DNA of 64,000 bases from VBAU01 sp036005185 (GTDB lineage: Bacteria; Bacteroidota; Bacteroidia; Chitinophagales; Chitinophagaceae), in contig DASYQS010000003.1 in assembly GCA_036005185.1 (NCBI GenBank), forward strand, positions 1 to 64,000, read 5' to 3'. The number at the start of each line of letters is the position of its first letter. The first letter of the stretch is position 1. Below are positions 42,226-51,045 of the stretch, in pieces. Below the pieces are notes generated by a model that was not told the origin of the DNA, made no database searches, and saw only the letters and a list, made by a program, of their open reading frames with translations. A program made the translations under genes and the position numbers.

Positions 42226-43809
42226 TTACGGATTATCCCAGAACACTTTTGACGTTAATTTATCACCACCAATTGCTGTCGCAGCAGCATTATAATTAGC
42301 TGTATTTGCAGAGGCTTCACCATCCGGATAAGACAATCTTCTCACGAACCCGCCATTAAGTTTATCGTTGACAGTATTAGGACTTAAAGCAGGATATCCA
42401 CTTCTTCTAAAATTGGCAAACGCTTCTGTTCCGTTTCTAATATTAACAATCCAGTATTGGGTGTTAATCAATTTAAGCGCATCTGCTGGGTTGTATAATA
42501 CAGCAGGGTTATTGATATATGCAGTTATTTCTCCCGCAGAAATAGGAAAGGTTCCCGGATAAAGAGTATACACTGCCATGTCAGCCGCAATTCCATTTTC
42601 ATAATATATCTTGGCTTGAGCATCACCACCAGGGATCCAACCTCTCGCAGCTGCTTCTGCCAGCAGTAATGATGTTTGTGCATAAGTAACATAAAAATCA
42701 GGAGCTGCCGGGGACGCCACTGTCCAGACGTTAATCTGCGAATAATTAAGCCCACTTCCCCTCGTGCCTCTGTATGGTGCAACAGAAAGCTGCGCATCGG
42801 TTTTCCCTATTGGAACTCCGAACTGATTGGCTAAAACGGTATCAGGGTTAGGTTGAGAGGAAACACTACCCGGGTTTGCAAAATTTGCCAAAATGAACTT
42901 CCCTCGGGGGTCATTGGTTGACTTCAGGTGATTAACAAATGGTTCCGCAGCATAGTTAAATTGAGAAAAGTTTCGCAATGCCGCATTATCGCCTTGCGTA
43001 TATACGGTTCCATCATATTTTACGTATGCATTATCAGCATTGGAAGCCATTACTCCACCAGCAAACGCCTCTGCTACTATAGACTTGGCTTTTGTCGGAT
43101 TAATTTTTGAATACCGCATTCCCAATCTCAACAGTAATGAATTACCAAGTTTTTTCCACTTGGCCACCTGAGGTGGTGTGGTTGAGTTTTTGACAGAAGG
43201 CTGAGCATTTATGCCATAAAAAAGGTCAGCGGAAACAAAGTCAGCATTTGGGTCCAATGCAGCTATCCCTTCTTTGAGTTCTTTGTATAAAGAATCATAT
43301 ATGGCCGCATCATCGTCATATTTTGGATAGAAAATTTTGTCACTAATACCTCTCCCTGCTTCGGAGTAAGGAACATCTCCATAGTCGTCCACAAGCCCCA
43401 TAAATAATTGAGCTTTCCAGATTCGGATCATGCTTCGTAAATTAACACGTGCTGTATTTTCACCTAAAAGGAAAAGAGCCTGCATCATATTTTTGACGGG
43501 TGCATTATTGCCGTTAGCTCCTCCACTATACGATTGATCCCATTTAGGAGTACTGACACCGTCAATATCGCTATTAAAATTAAAGCCATCATTAGCCCCA
43601 GTATTATAAGGAACTACAAATTGCTGAACGATGGTATGCTCCGCGGTCCAGGTTCCAAGATGAGTTCGTTGCGCTCCCGCAAACAAAAGAGCAGGATCAA
43701 CTGAATTAGCCGCATAAGGATTGGTGTTTACTTCTACAAGATCTTTTGTACACCCAGCAAAAAGAAAAACGGTGCTTATAAACATCAGTCGTTTAGATAT
43801 TTTTATCAT
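42226..43809 (-). CDS. SusD/RagB-family outer-membrane lipoprotein
   Basis: A 527-residue surface glycan-binding lipoprotein with lipobox Cys20 (VFLFAGC). SusD-like signatures are the TPR-like helices (SLYKELKEGIAALDPNADFV), KKLGNSLLLRLGMRYSKINP, QTSLLLAEAAARGWIPGGDA and the C-terminal ANFRRSGYPAL. It belongs to the SusD/RagB nutrient-binding group (SusD-like_2). It lies four bases after the SusC gene and forms the lid of that transporter. The neighbouring GH51 enzyme suggests an arabinose-containing ligand, but binding specificity is not visible in the sequence. Confidence 0.9.
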   Translation of the reverse strand: MIKISKRLMFISTVFLFAGCTKDLVEVNTNPYAANSVDPALLFAGAQRTHLGTWTAEHTIVQQFVVPYNTGANDGFNFNSDIDGVSTPKWDQSYSGGANGNNAPVKNMMQALFLLGENTARVNLRSMIRIWKAQLFMGLVDDYGDVPYSEAGRGISDKIFYPKYDDDAAIYDSLYKELKEGIAALDPNADFVSADLFYGINAQPSVKNSTTPPQVAKWKKLGNSLLLRLGMRYSKINPTKAKSIVAEAFAGGVMASNADNAYVKYDGTVYTQGDNAALRNFSQFNYAAEPFVNHLKSTNDPRGKFILANFANPGSVSSQPNPDTVLANQFGVPIGKTDAQLSVAPYRGTRGSGLNYSQINVWTVASPAAPDFYVTYAQTSLLLAEAAARGWIPGGDAQAKIYYENGIAADMAVYTLYPGTFPISAGEITAYINNPAVLYNPADALKLINTQYWIVNIRNGTEAFANFRRSGYPALSPNTVNDKLNGGFVRRLSYPDGEASANTANYNAAATAIGGDKLTSKVFWDNP

Positions 43810-43813
43810 GTCG

Positions 43814-46800
43814 TTAGAATTTGACGTTTAAAGTAAGGTTGTAATTACGTGTGGTTGGCAATGAGGAGTTCTCATAACCTGCCCTTATGTCTCCGGATGA
43901 CTGAATCGCTTCCGGATCAAGGCCCGGTAAGTCCTTATGAATTATTGCCACATTACGGCAGGAAGCTGATAATGATAAACCTTTCACGAAATTAAATAAG
44001 GGTAGTTTTTTTATAAGGCCCGTAAAATTATATGCCACGGAAATATTTCTAAGTTTGATGAAATCAGACTTGAATGTGAAAGGGTCACCAATTTGGTTGT
44101 TCCGGTAATCTGTCCAGAAACCCTGTAATCCACCACCGGCAACAAATACATGGGTTTGGTTGGGCAGCCCCGTAGCATCAGAGACTCCAGGAAATACATA
44201 CCCGGTATCACGTCCCAACAACGACAATTTAGAATGCCCCTGTCTCGTCATATTCAACAGCGTAGAAGACAAAACAGTACCTCCGAACTTGTAGTCAATA
44301 AATATTCCTACACTCAGATTTTTATAGGTAAAAGTATTATTCCAACCACCGGTAAACTTGGGGATTGAACTGCCTACTGGGTTAAAGCCAGAAGTAATAC
44401 CCGGAGGGTTTGTATTTGATGCAAGTGGTCTACCATTAGCGCCTACAAGAATTTCACCTTTAGCATTTCTCCTGTAAGTTCTCGTATACAATTGATTCAT
44501 CGCAAGCCCTTCTGTATACCTTATTTCTCCCAGGAATTCATTACCGGTACCATTAAAATAAAGGAGCAGTCTGGTTCCGCTTGGAGTGCCTACATCGAGA
44601 ACTTTTGTTTTGAGATAAGTATTGTTCCAGGAAGTAGTCCAGCTAAACTTTTGGTTTTGGAACACCTTGTATTCAGCCAGGGTCTCCAAACCACTGTTCT
44701 TTAATGAAGCTTCGTTTTGTTTGAAATTATTGTATCCGGATGCACTGGAAAGTACAACATCAATTATTTGATCAGTGGTTACTTTATCAAATGCTGCAAC
44801 ATCCAATAACAACCTGCTCTTAAACAATCTTAGCTCAAGACCTATTTCTTTTTCTGTTACAGTAAATGGCGCCAGGATTGGGTTGGGAACATTGTTGCCA
44901 TTAACACTGGCTAAGGTTTGGTTATTAAACGGGTTTTGATTGTAGGTATAAGTTAGCACCCCATCATAGGGACCCACACCGGCTATACTACCTACCTGTG
45001 CCCAGGACGCTCTTAATTTACCATAAGAAAGCCATAGCAGTTTTTTTAATAATTCCGAGAAAACAAAACTACCAGATACAGAAGGATAGAATTTACTGTT
45101 GAACTCAGGATTTAATACAGAGAACCAGTCATTTCTACCCGTGAAGTTCAGGTATAACATGCCATTGTATCCAAACTCGGCCAACCCATAGAGAGAATTG
45201 GTGCGGCTTCGGGAAAAACCATAACCCTGGGTTTTGACAGTACCGTTCGGAATGGAATAAAGATCAGGGCCACTAAAATTAGAAGCGCTTTGATTCAAAT
45301 TTTGGAACTTCGACCTCAAAGTGTTCCCACCAAAACTGGCATCGATAGAAAACTTTCCAAACTCTTTGTTACCACCAATCAAAAAGTCCGCATTTATGTC
45401 AGTCGTAATGGTTTGATTTAAATTAAAGTTACCTCTGTATGTACCGTCACTATTAGTAAGTACCTCCGCTCCAGTACCATTCAGCACATTCCACTCAGCG
45501 AAATTAGTATAGTGATCATAGTTAAACCTGCCTTGTGCATAGAGCCAATTCAGGATGTTATAACGTAGTGTAGCCGTTCCCAAAAGACGATTCCTGTCTT
45601 CTTCATATTTTTGGCCGTGTTGAAGAGGGTAAAAGGGATTGTTAATCGTGCCAAGGAATCCGTTAGTCTTCCATTCTGCTCCGGCAGTATTAGTTGCATT
45701 TTCCCTGTAGGCTTCAATCGGTGTGGAAATAGGCATCCTGGTAAAGAAGTTAACAGCACCGTCACCTTGTGTACCTATTTGTGGAGGGTTGATATAATTC
45801 TCATCTGCGTAGTTAATATTTAATTGCAGCTTAAGTTTTTTGGTGACGTCGTGATTGATTCCTACGTTGAAAATCCTCCTCTTATATTTATTGCTTGGTA
45901 CAATGCCATCAGCATTTGTGGTTGATATTGAGGCTCTGAAACTTCCGTTGGCATTACCGCCTGACAATGCAAGTGTATTGGTTAGATTTTTTCCTGTTTG
46001 TAAAAAGTCGAAAAGTTGATTGGGATATGCAGAGTAGGGTCGCATAACTCCATCAAAGTTGATCGTAGGCTGATTATCTAATTTGGCACCCCAACCAAAC
46101 TGACCATTGCCCTGCACCTGCCCTGCAGTCGTAAATTTGACACCATTTTGTCCTTGCCCATATTCAGTCTGGGTAATTTCGTCCAGGAAATTCAAAGCTT
46201 GCGAAACAGTGTAACTGGAAGTAAAATCTACTCCAATGCCCTGGTTCTTTTGACCAGACTTGGTGGTAATGATTATCGCACCGCGGGCAGCCCTAGAACC
46301 ATAAAGTGCGGCTGCAGAAGCTCCTTTTAACACAGTTATACTTTCAATATCATCTGGACTGATGTTTGCTAAATTATCCCCGCGATCACGTTGTTGACCG
46401 TTTCCTTCTGCATTTCTGGCACCCTGATCCATAGGAAGTCCATTGATTACTATAAGCGGCGAATTATCAGCTCCCGCAAATCCAACCTGTCCACGAAGGC
46501 GTATTTGGTTACTTGCGCCGGCACCGGCTGCAGGAGGAGTAATATTCAGGCCAGCTACCCTTCCTTCAAGAGATTCACCTACATTGGTAGTTCTATTCTT
46601 CACTAGTTCATCTGTATTAACTTGTGTTGCAGCGTAGCCCAATTTTTTTGCTACGCGCCTGATACCCAAAGCTGTCACCACAACGGTTTCCATGCTACGA
46701 GTATCTATAACCATCGAAACGCTGACAGATTGCTTCCCGTTCAATGGCACTTCCTGGGTAAAGTAACCTACATTACTAATGATAAGGACATCATTCCCTG

Positions 46801-47014
46801 AAGCATTAATACTGAATTTCCCTGCATTATCGGTTAACGTAGTGCGTGAACTGCCTTTCACTTGTACCGTTACATTACTGATTGGTTTTTTGTCAGCATC
46901 GGTTACCGTACCGGTCACCGTTTGTGAAAAGGCATCAATTGAGCACACTAAAAGAAAAAGTAAGAACAACAATTTGTTCAGGTGGGCAAGAGCCTGCCAG
47001 ATTTTTTTTCTCAT
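43814..47014 (-). CDS. SusC/RagA-family TonB-linked transporter
   Basis: A 1066-residue outer-membrane transporter. The N-terminus has a signal peptide and a CarboxypepD_reg domain (TVTGTVTDADKKPISNVTVQ, KFSINASGNDVLIISNVGY). The SusC junction METVVVTALGIRR, the plug with LEGRVAGLNI, RLRGQVGFAGADNSPLIVIN and DDIESITVLKGASAAALYGS, and a long barrel complete the protein. It pairs with SusD immediately downstream to import oligosaccharides. The duplicated 65-bp element lies 65-130 bases upstream of its ATG, so it probably shares control with the lactonase and araC genes. Confidence 0.92.
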   Translation of the reverse strand: MRKKIWQALAHLNKLLFLLFLLVCSIDAFSQTVTGTVTDADKKPISNVTVQVKGSSRTTLTDNAGKFSINASGNDVLIISNVGYFTQEVPLNGKQSVSVSMVIDTRSMETVVVTALGIRRVAKKLGYAATQVNTDELVKNRTTNVGESLEGRVAGLNITPPAAGAGASNQIRLRGQVGFAGADNSPLIVINGLPMDQGARNAEGNGQQRDRGDNLANISPDDIESITVLKGASAAALYGSRAARGAIIITTKSGQKNQGIGVDFTSSYTVSQALNFLDEITQTEYGQGQNGVKFTTAGQVQGNGQFGWGAKLDNQPTINFDGVMRPYSAYPNQLFDFLQTGKNLTNTLALSGGNANGSFRASISTTNADGIVPSNKYKRRIFNVGINHDVTKKLKLQLNINYADENYINPPQIGTQGDGAVNFFTRMPISTPIEAYRENATNTAGAEWKTNGFLGTINNPFYPLQHGQKYEEDRNRLLGTATLRYNILNWLYAQGRFNYDHYTNFAEWNVLNGTGAEVLTNSDGTYRGNFNLNQTITTDINADFLIGGNKEFGKFSIDASFGGNTLRSKFQNLNQSASNFSGPDLYSIPNGTVKTQGYGFSRSRTNSLYGLAEFGYNGMLYLNFTGRNDWFSVLNPEFNSKFYPSVSGSFVFSELLKKLLWLSYGKLRASWAQVGSIAGVGPYDGVLTYTYNQNPFNNQTLASVNGNNVPNPILAPFTVTEKEIGLELRLFKSRLLLDVAAFDKVTTDQIIDVVLSSASGYNNFKQNEASLKNSGLETLAEYKVFQNQKFSWTTSWNNTYLKTKVLDVGTPSGTRLLLYFNGTGNEFLGEIRYTEGLAMNQLYTRTYRRNAKGEILVGANGRPLASNTNPPGITSGFNPVGSSIPKFTGGWNNTFTYKNLSVGIFIDYKFGGTVLSSTLLNMTRQGHSKLSLLGRDTGYVFPGVSDATGLPNQTHVFVAGGGLQGFWTDYRNNQIGDPFTFKSDFIKLRNISVAYNFTGLIKKLPLFNFVKGLSLSASCRNVAIIHKDLPGLDPEAIQSSGDIRAGYENSSLPTTRNYNLTLNVKF

Positions 47015-47078
47015 ATAGCAGAGTTTGTGATTTAAAAGTAGTTCTCTGAAAAATAAAGGTCTTTTACAAGCTTGTACA

Positions 47079-47143
47079 AAGTATTCGAACTTCTCAATAA
47101 AAAGCTTCCAATAAAATACAGCGGAAAATATTATACAAGCTCA
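47079..47143 (-). promoter_or_regulatory. 65-bp duplicated element upstream of susC
   Basis: The block begins AAGTATTCGAACTTCTCAA and contains CTTCCAATAAAATACAGCGG and ATATTATACAAGC. It matches 48479-48543 at about 56 of 65 positions, while flanking DNA is unrelated apart from a nearby CTTTTACA. It lies in the 250-base region between the lactonase gene and susC. A shared promoter and regulator site, probably for the AraC protein, is the simplest reading. Confidence 0.6.
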
Positions 47144-47265
47144 ATGAACAGATCTGTCAACGACAAACGAATGGCGATAGCAACTGTGTTACCGGTTTAA
47201 TAAACAACAAGCTCCCGGAAAATCAGAAGCTGGTTGTAAGAACAGCAAGTTGACTTCTGTGTTTG

Positions 47266-48345
47266 TTATTTGAATTTTTCTACTCCTTTTACATTCATCT
47301 GTAATGATGTTATTCTATCCACTGGCCCGGTGATGAACAAAAGTTTATTATTCTGGCCGGCAAAAACATTATTGGTGGCACCGCCACCGGTAGGGATTAT
47401 GAGGATGTTATTTCCTTTGGGATCAAAGGCCATGAGCCCTCTTCCGTTGCTTATGTAAATATTCCCTTGCTCATCCATTGACATTCCATCGCCTCCCCAT
47501 TCGGTAAACTTTTTCATATTGGATAATGTTCCATCAGGATTAATATCAAACACCCAAGTGCCGCCCTTGTTGTCACCAGCCCATTTATTCACATACAATT
47601 TTTTTCCATCAGGAGTTCCAACAACACCATTTGGAAATGAATTTTCAGGGCTCCATCCTGCCATCGTTGTCACTCTTACTAAAGCGTGACTACCGGGAGC
47701 TAAGTAGTACACATGACCTGCTATGCCAGCACCCTGCTCAGAATACACAGGAGGCCATCCGGGATTGCCTGTTTTGCGTGGATCGGTTGCATCCCAATAA
47801 CCTCTTGGAAACATGGGGTCAGTGATGTACATGCCACCAGTAACAGGATTGATCCACACATCATTTGGCCCATTTAATAGTTTACCATTGTAATTATTTA
47901 CCAGTACAGTATGATTGCCATTCGGAAGTATTTTCCAAAGCTCTCCATGCAAATCTGCACAGGCAATAAGATTGCCGTCCTTGTCAAACATCATCCCATT
48001 CGAGCGGCCTGTACCAGTTAAAAATGTAGTGATTGCATCCGTAGCGGCATCCCACCTGTAAATCTTATCATTGGGTTGATCAGTAAAAAATACATTTCCG
48101 TGTTTATCCACAGCAGGTCCTTCAGTAAAACCAAAGCCTTTTGCCAAAGTATCCAATTTCCCATGTGCGCTGGATGAAACAAGACCTACCGGATCAAAAA
48201 TATTGCTTTCATTTACTTGCGTGGAATTGCGAACAGAAACCTGGTTGGACAAAACCTGTTCCGGATTTTTAACCACGTTTTTTTGACATGAGTTATATCC
48301 GAACGAGCATAATGCGGCCAGGAAAAAAAGGAATCTCTTTTTCAT
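47266..48345 (-). CDS. SMP-30/gluconolactonase-family exported lactonase
   Basis: A 359-residue six-blade propeller protein. The start chosen is the ATG at 48345 (MKKRFLFFLAALCSFGYNSC); an upstream ATG adds 11 residues of leader. The signal peptide ends near Cys, so it may be a lipoprotein. SGL-family segments are AKGFGFTEGPAVDKHGNVFF, NDKIYRWDAA, RSNGMMFDKDGNLIACAD, LLNGPNDVWINPVTGGMYIT and GDGMSMDEQGNIYISNGRG. Such proteins hydrolyse sugar lactones such as gluconolactone or arabinonolactone. It would act on the product of a PQQ-type sugar dehydrogenase in the periplasm. It is transcribed away from the araC gene. Confidence 0.85.
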   Translation of the reverse strand: MKKRFLFFLAALCSFGYNSCQKNVVKNPEQVLSNQVSVRNSTQVNESNIFDPVGLVSSSAHGKLDTLAKGFGFTEGPAVDKHGNVFFTDQPNDKIYRWDAATDAITTFLTGTGRSNGMMFDKDGNLIACADLHGELWKILPNGNHTVLVNNYNGKLLNGPNDVWINPVTGGMYITDPMFPRGYWDATDPRKTGNPGWPPVYSEQGAGIAGHVYYLAPGSHALVRVTTMAGWSPENSFPNGVVGTPDGKKLYVNKWAGDNKGGTWVFDINPDGTLSNMKKFTEWGGDGMSMDEQGNIYISNGRGLMAFDPKGNNILIIPTGGGATNNVFAGQNNKLLFITGPVDRITSLQMNVKGVEKFK

Positions 48346-48594
48346 GATAAACAATTTTGAGTTTAAAAAAATGAACAAATAGTTTGTTCAGGCGGGCGGA
48401 AATCTGTCAGTGTTTTTAGCAAAGGGTTCGTTAGGTGAACCCGGCTGTGTAAGGTACCTTTCTTTTACACCATTATAAAAGTATCCGAACTTGTCAACAA
48501 AAAACTTCCAATAAATTACAGCGAAGGATATTATACAAGCCCATTCGCATTTATTAGTAATATCGCTAAAAGAAATCCTGAAACTAACGATTGC
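48346..48594. promoter_or_regulatory. divergent promoter region of the lactonase and araC genes
   Basis: This 249-base region separates the minus-strand lactonase gene from the plus-strand araC gene and contains the second copy of the 65-bp element. No other structure is recognised. Confidence 0.5.
48479..48543. promoter_or_regulatory. 65-bp duplicated element, divergent-region copy
   Basis: This is the second copy of the element at 47079-47143, in the same orientation, with AAGTATCCGAACTTGTCAA, CTTCCAATAAATTACAGCG and ATATTATACAAGC. It is 52 bases upstream of the araC ATG and 134 bases upstream of the lactonase ATG, so it could serve either or both genes. Confidence 0.6.
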
Positions 48595-49482
48595 ATGAAC
48601 CAATACTTTTTAAAAAAAGAATGCAAAGAGCTTCATGCTTTTCCTCATATCATGGAATTTGCTTTGAAAAAAATAAACACCATACAATTTGATTCTTTTA
48701 AAAAAGAAACGTCTGAATTTTTCCGCTTTTATCATGTTATTGATGGTCGCTTCAGCTGGATGATAGAAGACCAACATCACACTCTTTATCCTGGTGATCT
48801 GGCTATTGTTTTACCCGGTCAAAGCTTTGGTGGTGAAAAAGACTTGCTTGATATTGGCACGCTTACCTGGCTCCATCTTGGATTGCAACAAACGGAGCGA
48901 ACAGGTAAAATAGGGATGGGCAAATGGAGCCGTCTTACCGATAGTGAATGCAGAACAATAGGAAGAATTATAACATTCAATAACTGCCCTGTTCTGTCAA
49001 AAATAAAGGAAGCAGGAATCATTTTTCAAAACATCCAAAACGAATTCATTAACCAGGAAATTGGTTATACAGCCCGCATCAACCAATTAATAGATGAACT
49101 ATTCATTTTAATCGCACGACAATTAACACGGCAGAATAATTCACGCAGGGATTTTCCTCAAACATTTACAAAACTGGAACAAACACTTCGTGAAAATCTT
49201 TCGCATCAATGGACGGTAGAAGAAATGGCCGCATTGGTAGGATTGGGCATAACGGCTTTTTCGGAAAAAGTAAAAAACTTTACCGGTTTTTCGCCTTTGA
49301 ATTATTTGATCAACATCCGCATTTCGGAAGCGATTAAATTATTAAAACGTCCCGATGTACATGTAACGGATATAGCACTGGATGTAGGTTTTTATTCATC
49401 ACAACATTTTGCCACAACCTTCAAAAAGCTTACAGGCTATACGCCCAGTGAGTTCAGAAAGAAAAATATACCAACTAACTAA
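48595..49482 (+). CDS. AraC-family transcriptional regulator
   Basis: A 295-residue regulator with a cupin-like ligand domain (IEDQHHTLYPGDLAIVLPGQ, about 55-80) and a C-terminal double helix-turn-helix (VEEMAALVGLGITAFSEKVK and VTDIALDVGFYSSQHFATTF). It stands at the head of the plus-strand operon and divergent from the lactonase gene, with the 65-bp element between, so it is the likely specific regulator of the sugar-acid cluster. The inducer would be a pentose or a sugar acid, but this is inference. Confidence 0.88.
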   Translation: MNQYFLKKECKELHAFPHIMEFALKKINTIQFDSFKKETSEFFRFYHVIDGRFSWMIEDQHHTLYPGDLAIVLPGQSFGGEKDLLDIGTLTWLHLGLQQTERTGKIGMGKWSRLTDSECRTIGRIITFNNCPVLSKIKEAGIIFQNIQNEFINQEIGYTARINQLIDELFILIARQLTRQNNSRRDFPQTFTKLEQTLRENLSHQWTVEEMAALVGLGITAFSEKVKNFTGFSPLNYLINIRISEAIKLLKRPDVHVTDIALDVGFYSSQHFATTFKKLTGYTPSEFRKKNIPTN

Positions 49483-49492
49483 ATTTTTAAAA

Positions 49493-51019
49493 ATGGATTG
49501 CATCATCACTATTGAAATAGGAACTGGCGCCATCAGAGTTACAGCTTTTGATATGGATGGGAACTTGCTGGGTTATTCGAAAGGCTCTTATCCTACTTTT
49601 CATGCAAAGCCTAATTATAGCGAACAAGATCCCGAACAGATCTTCATCACCATGCTTTACATACTAAAGAATTTTTTGAATGAAAAAATTCATCCTAAAA
49701 AATACAATGTGGTCAGCATCTGTTTTAGTTCAGCCATGCACAGTGTATTGCCGATTGATAAGAACGGCGTACCCATAGGTAATGCAATCGTATGGTCGGA
49801 TAACCGCGCAAAGAAAGAAGCCGACGATTTGAAAAATTCTGCCCTTGGAAAATCACTGTACAAAGCCACCGGCACACCGATACATGCTATGTCGCCGCTT
49901 AATAAGATCACATGGTTAAAAAACAACGATAAAGATTGCTTTACAGCAACAAAGAAGTTTTTATCCATTAAAGCATACGTCATTCAACAACTTACCGGGG
50001 AATACGTCATTGATCACAGCGTAGCTTCTGCAACAGGCCTGTTGAATATTCATCAATTAACATGGGAAGACGATGCATTGAAATATGCAGGGATTACGAA
50101 AGAACAACTACCGGATGTTGTTTCGGTTTTTTATTCACCCAAAAAATTGAAAAAGGAATACCAAACCTCATTAGGGTTACATGATAAAGTAAAAATCATT
50201 ATTGGCTCCAGTGATGGTTGCATGGCTACATTGGGTGCCGGAGTTTGGAGTGATGGAAAAGCAACTATTACCATTGAAGAAAGCGGCGCGGTAAGAGTGG
50301 TTGGCAAAGAAGTATTACAGGATGAAAAGCAGCGGTTGTTTAATTATGTGCTTACCGAAGGCTGTTATGTTTCAGGGGGCCCTACCAACAATGCAGGTTC
50401 GGCATTTGAATGGTATGCCAAGCAATTTGGCGATTTTAAAAAAGCGTTTGACCTCGAAGACTGCATGGAGAATTTGATCAGCGACGCGGCCAAGGTTCCG
50501 GCAGGTTCGGAAGGATTGATTTTTCTTCCTTACCTGCAAGGAGAAAGAGCGCCGATATGGAATGCCAATGCAAGGGGTGTTTATTTTGGCTTGAACATCA
50601 AACACGACCAACAACATTTTGTGCGTGCTACTATTGAGGGCATTTTATTCGCTTTTTACAGTATTGGAAAAACCCTGGAAGAACATAGTAAATTTAAAAG
50701 TCTTTCTGCAAATGGAACATTTGCTGCCTATCCCCTCTGGACACAAATAATAGCGGATATGTTCAACAAGCCTGTTTATATCAAACAAAATTCAGGTCCT
50801 GACAGCGTTGCTTGTGGTGGTTTTCTATTGAGTGCAACCGAAATAGGTCTTTACAACAATTTGGATCAAGCGGCACAAAAAGTGAAACTGCTGGATAATT
50901 TTCATCCACAAATTCAAAATCACACAATCTACATGAAGCAATTTGCCGTTTTTGAAAAATTGAGTATAAAACTCTTCGACGAATTTGAAGCCATCGCTGA
51001 TTTGCAACAAGACAATTAA
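49493..51019 (+). CDS. FGGY-family carbohydrate kinase, gluconokinase-like
   Basis: A 508-residue FGGY kinase. The start at 49493 (MDCIITIEIGTGAIRVTAFD) lies ten bases after the araC stop and gives the correct phosphate-1 motif; the frame upstream lies inside araC. Gluconokinase-like features are FSSAMHSVLPIDKNG, IVWSDNRAKKEADDL, TGTPIHAMSPLNKITWLKN and the FGGY signature region (LPYLQGERAPIWNANARG). It would phosphorylate gluconate or a related aldonate or ketose with ATP in the cytoplasm. Its presence beside the non-phosphorylating genes suggests the cluster handles more than one sugar acid. Confidence 0.85.
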   Translation: MDCIITIEIGTGAIRVTAFDMDGNLLGYSKGSYPTFHAKPNYSEQDPEQIFITMLYILKNFLNEKIHPKKYNVVSICFSSAMHSVLPIDKNGVPIGNAIVWSDNRAKKEADDLKNSALGKSLYKATGTPIHAMSPLNKITWLKNNDKDCFTATKKFLSIKAYVIQQLTGEYVIDHSVASATGLLNIHQLTWEDDALKYAGITKEQLPDVVSVFYSPKKLKKEYQTSLGLHDKVKIIIGSSDGCMATLGAGVWSDGKATITIEESGAVRVVGKEVLQDEKQRLFNYVLTEGCYVSGGPTNNAGSAFEWYAKQFGDFKKAFDLEDCMENLISDAAKVPAGSEGLIFLPYLQGERAPIWNANARGVYFGLNIKHDQQHFVRATIEGILFAFYSIGKTLEEHSKFKSLSANGTFAAYPLWTQIIADMFNKPVYIKQNSGPDSVACGGFLLSATEIGLYNNLDQAAQKVKLLDNFHPQIQNHTIYMKQFAVFEKLSIKLFDEFEAIADLQQDN

Positions 51020-51045
51020 AACAACCAACTGCTTAACTACTTGCC

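Noticed and set aside
47015..47265. Bacteroidota TTG / TAnnTTTG promoter in the duplicated element
   Set aside because: Only partial matches with unsuitable spacing were found, so no promoter was assigned.
49409..49492. An upstream start for the FGGY kinase
   Set aside because: The extension lies inside the araC gene; the ATG at 49493 gives the correct first motif.
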